From: Liolophura sinensis
Lineage: Eukaryota; Mollusca; Polyplacophora; Chitonida; Chitonidae
Assembly (NCBI RefSeq): GCF_032854445.1
Contig: NC_088295.1
Span: forward strand, 43,695,385 to 43,759,384
Length of the DNA: 64,000 nt
Direction of reading: 5' to 3'
Below, in pieces: positions 12,606 through 22,942 of the stretch (position 1 is the first letter of the stretch; every line of letters begins with the position of its first letter). Both the position numbers and the translations under genes were made by a program. Below the pieces are notes generated by a model. The model was not told the DNA's origin, did no database searches, and worked only from the letters and a program-made list of their open reading frames with translations.

Positions 12606-15600
12606 TTAAGCTGCTTTTATTTCTAAACAAACCTCCCGTGAAAGAATTTTAGTGATAAAGCAACAGTTTATGGATCATCAAGCATTATTCAGAGGTAATG
12701 AAGCCTGCTTCGTAAATCATTTTAAATGATGCTTATATTTCCAGTTGAATGTATACTCTATGATTAACCTCTTGCTGCCTCCTTCTTAATATCTGCTTAT
12801 AACTTTGAAATGCAGTGCTGTTTTAATAATGATGACCTTGCCGTTTCATGAGGCCATCATCATTTACACTTGACATGTATTCAATTCTTCATACATTTAC
12901 AAGGTCTTTTGACTCTTGTGATAATATGTTACTAGTGATATTAGGCTGATAAAATTCCTCACCTGAGAATGCTGTGTTAACAAAGTGAAAAAGTGTTTTT
13001 GCTAACAAAAAAGGAAAACAGTGTTATTAACCACAAGTATTTTGGTAGAATTCTCCCCTGTAGAAATGACATAAACTCATGCCTACACTTCTGTGTGGCT
13101 GTGCCCTGTAGCGTGTTGCTTTGAGGAGACAGGGGCTGTGGACAAAAAGAAACGTAACTATGAGAATGTAGCTACAATTTGAAGACAATAGGCACACATT
13201 TTTCCGTATATGGGAGCAATTTTTTTTTCTAGGAGTTGTGATAATTTAGGCTCGTAATATTTTCAATACAAAACAGTAGTGAATTTTTTTAAATTCCCAA
13301 CTTTATGGATCTATGTTCATTGCAAATTTAATTTGCTGTAATTTTATTTTCAGTGAAACAAGGATTCTTTTAAAAATATGGTAAATAATTCCCTTTATGT
13401 TGACTCAAAAAATGTGTTAATCTTTTGTAATGAACTACTTTTGTTCATTACACATTTCCAAGAAAAACTAACTGCAGTCATAACGTAATAAAAAGTGACA
13501 TATGTGCATTATTAGCTCGTTTAAATTTCTAGTAGAAACCATGGTTTGTCTGAAAGGCTAGCTATAAAACCTGTATGCACTATGATTCTAAATAATGAGG
13601 AAAATTGTGAAAAGTTGCCCCTAAGAAATATTGCATTTCGCTTAAAGATTTACAGTAAACAAGAAATAGCCTAATGAACACAGACAGTGTAATGTTTGGC
13701 TGGGATTGATGGGGCTTTCTACAAGCACAGCTTACTGTAAATATCTAAAGAACCTCAAAGAATGTGCCTGCTAAGCTGGTAAGCTCTGTCTGCATTAGGG
13801 TGAGGATTTGTGTTAGAATGCTTCATTAAAGGGATAGATGTGGGTTTTAGAGGTCCTCACACCATTGGACAAGACACATACCTCTGAGATAAGCTGTTTG
13901 ACCACTCCAGTGGTCAGTTAGGAAAGCCTTAGGCAATGTACGCTATTCCATTCATAGGTTTGTAGTGTGTGAATACAGGCTGCTTGACATTCCAACAGAT
14001 TTCCCCAGTAGCTATAAAAATAAGTCTACTCGTATAAAAAGAGTTTCTTAAGAAAAAGCGTTACTTTCTGACTGTTTTGAAATATAGGAAGGCCAATTTG
14101 TCTGTTAGCAGTTACTACCAGATTCTTTTTATTTGATTTTCAAGTGCTGAATTGCCACTTGTTAATTAATTGACACTGAGGCTTAATTGCATGACCGTTA
14201 TTTAAGATCTGCACATCTTGACATGATGAACATATTTGTAAATTTGTCAAAAGATACTGCATAGAGATGAGCAAAATATTTTTAAAATCGTGCACTGTTT
14301 AGGATTAATGCACCCTTGATGTAAGCATTTTTAGGGCTTGTTTACACAGAACTGAATGTGTCAAGCAGACTGCATGGCATATAGCATTGATCTCCTGTCA
14401 TGTTGTTGACTGCAAAACAATTAAACTTAGATTGATTAATTATACAGATGAATGAATTAATAAGATGTCTTGTTCAGATCTTCATGTCTAAAAGGGTTCC
14501 TTGATAATACCAAAAAAAACACTTCCACAGTATGCCCTTAGAAATTGTTACTAAGACTTTTGTTAGCAACCTGTTGTTACATTTAGCTGTTTATCAATTA
14601 ATATAGAGGGGGAAAAAAACCTATGAATGCCCCTAACCCGTACTCCTCGCCACTCCTACCCCACCCCTCCCCACCCCACCCCACGTCCATTAGAAAACTG
14701 CTCATCCATGCACTGTGGGTGAATTAAAAGCTCTGTTATTTGTTGAGGCCACAGAATTATTATGCAGATCGTGGGGAATTATGACGTTAACTAAATTAAC
14801 TGGGATTTAGTTAAGATTTGTTACAAATTCTTTTCCCCTAGTTGCCAAGTTGTCATGGTGGAGACTGTAAGTATTATATTAAAAGTGTTGATTTATGTAA
14901 TTGTGCTGTGGCTGTGGACGATATATTTGCCCTCTCACGTCCCACCCCTGTCATAAGAGTGGGGTAAAGCTTGTGTATAGCTGCAGTAATGGCTCCAGTT
15001 TATGCCTTCACAAAAGCCAATCGCCCTTAATGGCTGGGGTCTTGTTTTGTTCTCTCTGTGACATGGATGAAGACACAATGAGGAATGCGAGGGTTTTATC
15101 TTGCGCCCACCCCCCAGTGAGTGCTCTCTGGACCATGTCTGACCACTGTCCATTGTGGTCAGTCTTCCTATTACACACCTGTACAGGTGACCAGTGGCCT
15201 TAGCCCCTCACCTGCTTGTCCAGCTATCCCTATGGTTGCATGCTTTCACTTGTCTAGGATTTGTACATCATACAACTGTTCTATGGAATCAGGGATAATT
15301 TACCTAATGGTTCACCAAGGGGAATTACTTAAATAGAGAAGAAGGTAGGTGAAGTCACTGTTTTAAGTCTATTTCAGAATAATGCATGTAAGAAGAAATC
15401 AGAAACACAGTAGACGTCAACAACAAATCCATGTTTGTTCAGGTTTTGATATAACAGGAGGCCATAGCAAGGCCTAAAAAACAAATACTAGAACATGTGT
15501 TGCAGGGATTTGCTTATGTCCTTATTAGTATATGTAAATAAAGTGGATTTGTTTTTATTTACATTTTGTGACATCTGTGCAAATGTATTAATAGAGAGAT

Positions 15601-16209
15601 GTTTATTTGAGAAAGACAGGAAATTTGACAGGTGTGTTTTCTGTGATTTGTGGGTGATTTGTTTCGGTATCCCTTGATGTCACTTTATAGACTGTGGATG
15701 AAATAGGTGTATATATTATATATATTCATCTTTCATTTGCTTCTCCTATCAGTGAGGATGTAGTAAATGCTCTGGTCAGATTATATTTCAAACTGCATTA
15801 TATACACTTGATTCATTGGAATGTACATAATTTCTTAATCAGTTCAGATTTTTTCCACCTCACAATTAAAATCTCACATTAAATCTAAATTTATTCAAAA
15901 CTGCCTGCAAGACTTTGACCTGATATATATATATGCACATGCAAGTTGTCAACTGTATATAGTGTTTTGACACAAATGAATAAGGCTTTATACAGAGGAT
16001 TTTTCTCTTTACCTGATGTTCTGAAATCCTTTCCTCTATTTTGCATGGAGCCATATCTGATACTCCAATACTACTGATAGGCTGGCCAACCATAAGGAAA
16101 CCTTGACATTCCAACAGATTGGAACAGACACAACGCAGATGTGGAATTTGGTTTAATACTCCTTGACAATTAACGTGTTTAATTACATGTAACTAGCTAA
16201 ACTGATAAT

Positions 16210-16434
16210 CAGGCCCCAGGATCACGAAATGATCTTAGACTTAAGTCAGAATTTCAGACCACTGTTAAATTGTTATTTCTTATGTAACAAGGTCAGTATA
16301 TCACTTGACAATGTAAATTCTAAGTAAATTATGCATTGTATAACAAATTACAGGTAAAATGATGGAAGGAACAGAACAAATTTAATGACTGAAATTTAGA
16401 CTTAAGTCTGAGATTGTTTCATGGGTCTGGGCCA
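16210..16434. mobile_element. MITE-like element with about 50-bp inverted terminal repeats
   Basis: The left terminus (CAGGCCCCAGGATCACGAAA, then CTTAGACTTAAGTCAGAATT) pairs with the right terminus (AAATTTAGACTTAAGTCTGA, then CATGGGTCTGGGCC). It is about 225 bp with no coding capacity. The palindromic AGACTTAAGTC core lies in both arms. Superfamily and target-site duplication were not determined. Confidence 0.6.
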
Positions 16435-16447
16435 TGATGCTTAACAT

Positions 16448-16483
16448 CATTGCCTATGTCATTGCTAAATGTCATAGGCAATG
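16448..16483. repeat. Short perfect hairpin
   Basis: CATTGCCTATG and CATAGGCAATG form an 11-bp perfect stem with a 14-nt loop, 14 bases downstream of the MITE-like element. Confidence 0.6.
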
Positions 16484-19050
16484 CAGATTTATTAATTAGT
16501 TGATATAGCTGTGTAAGTAATTAAGACTTGCACAATGTTGTTAGCTCTATATACATCTTTCTGTCTGTCTGTTGGTTGGTCTGTCAGTTGGTCTAAAATT
16601 TTGTTCTCCACACATTATTTTTAACACAGAATTTGTGAAGACGATATTGACTTTTTCAGTTGTGCTTGTTTTTGGGGTTTTTTTTATGTTATGTTGAACC
16701 ATAATTGTGTATTAATTATTTTCAGGCATGCATTGTATTGAAGGAGATCTATTTTGATCCTTTTATAGGATAAATAAGCATGATTTATTAGCTGACTATA
16801 CATGGTGAAGATGTCTAAACTCTGTTATGCCAGATAATGGTTGAGAACTGACAGGGTCATAGAGGTCAGTACAATCCATTTTCCCCGATCTGTCACATCT
16901 TGGGTAATGTTGACCTAGCAATATGAGCAGCATCACTCTATCAGTCTTGAAGTCAAAGCCTTCTAATAGGCTGTCGTGGCAAGGCAAATAAGGCTGTCCC
17001 ACATTTTCAAGTGCTTCTGTGAAGTGCAGCGTCAATTTTGACATTTTGTATTCAAATCTGCTCAGGACAGCACTCTTTGTCTTGAGTGACTTTTTATGAT
17101 CTCTCTAACAAGGGCAAAAGTCATACGCATACATCATGTTAAGTGGACAAGTCTTGGCTATCTGAAGTGGCTCCAGCGGGGTGGGGTCAGGGAGATAATA
17201 TCGGCTATTTGACAGTGGTTACACTATTAAGACAAAAGGCAGGGTGGTCCACCAAGCATGTATATAGCTGTTTCATGATGCTTATATAGTATATCACACA
17301 ATCGTCTGAACACGATGATTTCGGCGGGTCATCTTGTGCCCAAACCAGTTAGGTATGTTTGGATCTCGTACTGATTTTACATACTTTATGATACGTATGT
17401 GTATAATGACATGAATTACACAGGTATATATTTAAATTTCACATACATGTATTGCCTCCTTTTGATCTGTGCTGCCCTGATGCTCATGATTGAATGCCTG
17501 AAGGGCAACTAGGTGCAAACGGAAAATGCATTTGGGTCTTTGTGGCTTGCTGTGTTGTGCCTGGTGGAGAAGCTCCTTTAAGAAGATGATGGAGCATTTA
17601 ATACGATTTTTATTCTGCTGGGATTAAATGTTCTCCTATTGTTATTGTAAACACTAAACATGTCAACACATTTGCTGCTTTTGTAAATTGCAGGTGAGTG
17701 TGTCAAATACAACTTCTCACATAAAAAACCCTGTACATACAGAAACATTCTTTTTTAAAAGTAAGGAGTACAGAGATACACTGAAAATTACCATTTGATT
17801 TGGGTGATGCGTCTAATGTATCAGAGGCATTAGGTACATGTTTTCAACTGTCAGTTCAAAGGAATTTTACTGGCATGGCTGTAATATGTATAAAGATATT
17901 CTAGGATCTGGATTTAATTGTACATTTGATTAGTGGAGGTTGGAGTCAGCTCTTCACAAGAATGAAAGTGCCAGCATTTTAATGGTTTGTGATTGGAAGT
18001 CCACATAAAAGTCGTTATATGCAGATGGGATATGTATTTGTACATGAGCGGTTAACGTCTGAGTGACTATTAACAGTACCATCTACATTAAAGATGTCAA
18101 ATTATACATGATACTTTCTCCAGCTCGTTAACTTGTTTATCTACTACGTGTACAGGTGTATTTAAACCAGGTATGCTTAGTGATGTCGAAGGCTAGAAAG
18201 GCCTGATCAGTTAATATACGAAGAAGTTTCCTTGTTTTGATCACAGTTGATGACCGACAATGCAACAGTATAATAAATTTACACAGCAAATCCTCTACAT
18301 TCCAAATTCGTATTGATATAAGGTAGAAACAATGTTTACTGTTTTAATAACAGTATATGTCCAAATATTTAACTGCTTCTCATAGGTGTAAAAGTTGTCA
18401 AGGTGAATTTACTGCATAATTGTTTGCAGTGATAAGGTTTGTAGGTGGCCGTATGGTAATTTGTTGGAACACTAATAAGCCAAAGATCATGTGAACAGTT
18501 CAATATTAGCTGGGATAAGGAGAAGTGTGTGTGTCTGCAAACATTAGCCCTCAGCAATGCTGTAGCACCAGCGGCACATTATGATGGCTGCTGGACACAG
18601 ATTTAGGCTGACTGCATTTAAGGACACTGCTCTGTTGTTTGTTTCACACATCACACTCTTTTTCTTTTTTACCGACCAGCACGTTGAATATTTACTTCAA
18701 TTCCATGATAGTCGTACATGTACATATTTATTTCCCACTGCCTCTGTTTGTCTACGTTTGATGATGGCAAGCTTTTTGTTGTCAGTTGAGTATGTTCAGC
18801 TTTGTCTGATTTTTCAGCCTCCGGATTACGGTTATTTCTGAAAGAAAAAGAATTCCTCGTAAAACCCTATATAAAGCTAAAGCCTAGTTATTAATAGGTT
18901 CCTGTAGACAATATCTATGCATGTTTTTGTGTAACAGAGACATGGAAAGTTATTGGATATTAATCAAGAGATATATCATTTTGTCACGTTTTATAATGAT
19001 GGCAGAGTTTTACCTGTAATGTTCATGTTGATCTTTGTCTGTCTGTTCAG

Positions 19051-19161
19051 GTGAGACGCCTTCCACGATATGAACATCATCTGAGAGAGTTACTGGAGGA
19101 GACCGATGAAAGTCACCCAGATTTCGAGGACTTGACCCGGGCCCTTGAGAGAGTGAAAGAA
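19051..19161 (+). CDS. ARHGAP20: Exon 1 (of those seen): C-terminal part of a DH/RhoGEF-like domain
   Basis: The exon is 111 nt, phase 0 to phase 0, with acceptor ctgttcag and donor gtgagt. The 37 residues contain RRLPRYEHHLRELL followed by ESHPDFEDLTRALERVKE. This is the classic conserved region 3 of Dbl-homology domains, the QR-(I/L)-PRY helix followed by HPD and the start of the last helix, which in RhoGEFs contributes to GTPase contact and fold stability. The regions that should precede it (CR1, CR2) were not located. Membership in the downstream gene is inferred from same strand, matching phase, the linker-like next exon and the absence of any other gene between. Domain recognition is confident; catalytic competence is unknown. 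Confidence 0.8.
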
Positions 19162-19274
19162 GTGAGTGATACTTAAAGTCAGTCCTGATTTACACACATT
19201 CAAACAAGTGCTCTCATAACTGTATGGTAAAAACTTAATTCATTGTTCATGGTTTCTTCTTAGTTTCATGAATC

Positions 19275-19480
19275 TCCCAGGAGCCTATCACCAATGCGTT
19301 TGCTGTGAGTTTAAGCCCAGCTCATGCCAGGTTCCTCTCTGGCCATATGTAGGAAGGTTGTTGATTTCCTCTGGACCCTGCCCAGTTTCCTCACACCATA
19401 ATGCTGGCTGTCATTGTATAAGTGAAATATTCTGAGTACGGCGTAAAACACCAGTCAAATTAGTGAAATAAACATTTTTA
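19275..19480 (+). mobile_element. SINE-like repeat, family 1, near full length
   Basis: The family 1 body reads CCAGGAGCCT...CACCAATGCG...GTGAGTTTAAGCCCAGCTC, with a B-box-like GTTTAAGCCC. It then has GGTTTCCT-type segments, CACCATAATGCTGGC, GTATAAGTGAAATATTC, and the tail GGCGTAAAACACCAGTCAAA. The same order of blocks recurs at other sites in this window. Confidence 0.75.
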
Positions 19481-19884
19481 GCTTGACAAGCAACTGTATA
19501 AGCTATACATATTCGTTAAATTTCACGTCAAATTTTTGACACCCTATTGATACAGTGTTACATTGGCCATTCACTTAACCAGAATGCAGAACAACATCTC
19601 GATGTGATGGACATTGTTAATTTGCACTTGTTTAAATATTGGCTACTGTACTTTAATCTGTAACTGTGAAGAATTTGTTGATGTGTTCCTGCTTCATGGA
19701 AACCAAATTTTAAATCATGTGATGGTGAATGTTAAAGTGTAGTCTGGTTTGGAAAGGTAAAAAAAAAAACACATTAAAAATGAACTGATTCATTGAATTT
19801 AAAACAATGCATGATAGCATGCATAAATCTTGTGATACAGTATATAGGCAGTATTGAAAGCTGATATGACCATGTAAGCTTCTA

Positions 19885-20022
19885 AGATTCAAGGGGAACC
19901 TGCAGATGGTCTTGGGTTACCCTCAAGCTCTGCCTGGTTTCCTCCCACCATAATGCTGACTGTTGTTGTACAAATATTCAGGAGTATGGCGTAAAATACC
20001 AGTCAAATAAATAAACAAATGA
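19885..20022 (+). mobile_element. SINE-like repeat, family 1, 3' half
   Basis: Contains AACCTGCAGATGGTC, GGTTTCCTCCCACCATAATG and GAGTATGGCGTAAAATACCA, followed by a (AAAT)n-type tail. The 5' head is missing. Confidence 0.7.
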
Positions 20023-22833
20023 GAATGACGGGATTTTGTGATAGCCAAGATAAAGGATGTGGAAAGGTAATTTCCCAAAGACGTTTAATATTTTGGGGTG
20101 GACTATTTCCTACTAGCTCTGATATCAATTGGCAACATTCCATGCTTGGCTTCCACGTTAACTGCTGTGAAGTGGTGCATTTTTACTGACATTTAAACTG
20201 TGCTATGCACAACATATGATAGCTGTGAGGCACAAAACCAGGTTTGTGGTAGTTGTAAAGTGCACATGAAATTTTAACTTTATACCACTAGGTTGTCAGT
20301 GAATAACAAAACTATAAGGCCGCAGTTAACACAAAAGTTACAAGCATATTAGCTCATAGAACATGCTGACTTCCTCAAATGCCATTATTGTTAATCATGG
20401 CCTACTAGACTGGACTGGCATGGGTTTGTCTCTTTCTGGACAATGCTGGTTTCACTCAACTCGAGCTTGGCATTGGAGTTGCATGATAAAGAGATCGTGG
20501 GTGGCAAACTTCAGATGCTGTCATCATTTACTGGATACACTCCTGTAATTTCATGGTGTTTTATATGAAAGCAAAACAAAGGAATATGAAACCAGAATTG
20601 CTTCATGCCTGTAAAGGAAGTGTGCAGCAATCGCATGTCGAGGACAGCACAGGCTAAGAGAACGAGTTCCATGTTCAGGAATGCAAGGATTTAAATTTGT
20701 ATTCTGACATACAAGCTAGAAAAAAAGAGGAAGACAGGATCTTGGAATGTGGGATGCTACATTATAAAGTTTTCATCTCAACAGATTATCAAAACTAATT
20801 AACATAATAGTAACACATTGGTCCAGATCTCTGGAATTTTGTTCACCCTCAACATATCCCATGCAACCTTCGTTAAAACAAACGAGGTGATGAGATGCTA
20901 AGTATGCTCTTTAAGCGACAAGGTGAGAGGACATATTGTCCATTCTGCTTTTTGGAGGATATCCGCTAACCCCTGGTGTCAACTGTCCCTGACCCTTCCA
21001 AGTGGACAGAATAACAGCTTTTTCTTAACACTTCACAAGTTCATGTTAATTTTCTGGCGGAGAACTTATTCCCTCTTTAGCTTGTTAAGCGTTCTTGACA
21101 GCTTTGGTGTAAATGGCCTCAAACCTGCAAGAACGTAGCAATGTTCTCGTGACTTTTCAAGGGCTACACGGCTTAGCAGATCAAAAAGGAGAAACTTTTT
21201 AGAAATCACAACATAATGTCCGCATGACTGCATAATACAGGCAAGAATTGCGGGCTTATCGCGTGTGCAACGCACAAGCGTTTGACTTTGTCTTAGACGC
21301 CTGGTGCGCAATGCGTCATGTTAGAAGCGCAATGTGCATGTGGCAAGCCATCAGCAGACAACAATGGCTGCAGAGAGCACCTTTAATCTGGCTAGAGAAG
21401 CTGTCATAATGGTCGGCTGTGTGCTGCATATTGATAGAGCGATTGAGAAACAGTTTGGTACACAGAGATAAATTGCCTCACGCAGGCCTGCCGCCATTCC
21501 GAACAGGGCACACTTCTCACCACGATGATAGTCGAATTTCTTGCACAAAACGAGTCAAGAAATAGCTTAGGATCTCCGTGAATGTTTTTGCTGTGTGGAT
21601 GTGTGATCGGAGATTTGGATAAAAAGTGAAGCTATTTTTATGCGTTTGTGTCTGCATGCCAGTATGTGGTAATGCGAGCTCCATGGCTGAAAGCTGTCTC
21701 TGGTGTTGTTTTGCTGGGTGTTGACTTAGAGTCATCTCTGTGAATCTTGTGAGGGGTCAGATATGTCCACAGTCAGGTGAAGTTAAAAAACGACATGCTA
21801 AGATACTGTCTTAGCGTCAGTATTTCTGTGTCTGTCACTTTGCGTGGAAGTCCCGTTAAGTTCAGCACTGCCCAGGTAAGATGGGTGTAAGTACTGTTCA
21901 GGTGCAGTGAAGTTCAAGATAACAAATGATCTATGCGAAAATATTGCTGTCTGACCATTGGGTCAATAGCTATATAAGTATTGAAATTTGGTCGCCCATA
22001 ATATCATTTTTTCAAATGGAGGGAAACCAAGTCCTTGGCCCTGTAATCTTTAATACAGGTGTAGTTAATACTGTTTGACAAATACCAAGCATTTGGGAAG
22101 AGCCATTTTTAATGGAGTTCCAAACTGAAATTGAAACTGTTGACACCTTTTAAGTCTTATGTTAAGACAAATCTGCCACTGTTGGAACAGTGGAAACAGT
22201 TGGAAATTTTGGAACAAAAAAACGAATATTCTGATAAAGTGTATTATTTTGGCCAGTCAGTCTCAGTGTTCGTTTGAGTTGCAAATGGGCATTCATATCA
22301 TCTATCATGTAAATTGTTTGAAGAAATATATATGTTTTTTATTGAGAAACTATATACATACATGGTTATCATATATTGGTGATCACACAGCTTTAATAAA
22401 TTGGCTGATTTGATGACATCATATATTCTTGGATTTTTTGTTTGTCCGGCATGCGTCTTAGGTAAGAGTATAAACACTGACAGGAGACTTTGTAGCTGTA
22501 ATGAGCAGCTCTGCTGGAAAACAGCATGTGTTTGGGTTCTTGTTCTTTATCAACATGATCATGAAGTGAATTATTTAAATGTGCACACATTTCAACTGTG
22601 AACATACATCCTTCGGATGGTTTTACTTTGTGAGAATTTAAGAATTTGAAGACAATAAATCTTAAAACATTAATTCAGGCAGGAGCATGCAGATACCTTT
22701 CAGAATTTCGAGGTTGAACCTAAGTGTTTTATAAAACACCTGCTCTCATGCCTGGCTATTATATTAAATTTTATTGTTGATGGTCATAATTTTGATGTCA
22801 CTCCTCGCTCATGGTGTCCCTTGTCTACTTCAG

Positions 22834-22942
22834 ATGGTGGTGGAACATGATGTCCTGGGAGATGGAGTTACAGAAATGGAGACCATCCAGGATCGCTTTT
22901 CCTTATGATGACCTTCATCTCACCAAAAAGGAACAACCTGTG
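22834..22942 (+). CDS. ARHGAP20: Exon 2: DH-to-PH linker, frame broken by one extra T
   Basis: The acceptor is tctacttcag and the donor gtaagt. Entering in phase 0 from exon 1 it reads a plausible continuation of the last DH helix (MVVEHDVLGDG, then ETIQDRF), then meets TGA at 22906-22908. Just before this lies a TTTT run at 22897-22900. In the +1 frame after the run the exon reads PYDDLHLTKKEQPV and leaves in phase 0, exactly what exon 3 needs. The exon is 109 nt; 108 nt would make it symmetrical and joinable. An ATG at 22847 opens the downstream frame across most of this exon (32 codons) and is the first usable start as the sequence stands. The defect may be a base-calling or assembly indel, an allele, or real decay of the DH-containing form. 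Confidence 0.7.
22847..22849 (+). promoter_or_regulatory. ARHGAP20: Possible start codon for a GAP-only form
   Basis: ATGATG at 22847 (context GGAACATGATG, A at -3) is in frame with the donor end of exon 2 and all later exons, giving 1294 codons before TAG. It would bypass both the DH-like exon and the frame break. In this frame the first 17 residues (MMSWEMELQKWRPSRIA) look non-conserved, which argues that it is opportunistic. A true alternative first exon is not visible. Confidence 0.3.

Larger units (their letters stand above)
6546..19050. other. Non-coding block upstream of the DH-like exon
   Basis: I searched for the missing DH regions (CR1, CR2) and found no convincing exon. Contents are a G-run near 8690, T-runs near 9421 and 10021, a diverged tandem repeat at 12109-12605, a MITE-like element at 16210 and a hairpin at 16448. 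Probably a large intron. Confidence 0.55.
19162..22833 (+). other. Intron between exons 1 and 2
   Basis: The intron is 3.7 kb and contains two SINE-like copies (19275-19480 and 19885-20022). No further exon is seen. Confidence 0.7.

Noticed and set aside
14847-14867. Micro-exon between ttttcccctag and gtaagt
   Set aside because: Only about 25 nt, no family match and no phase partner identified.
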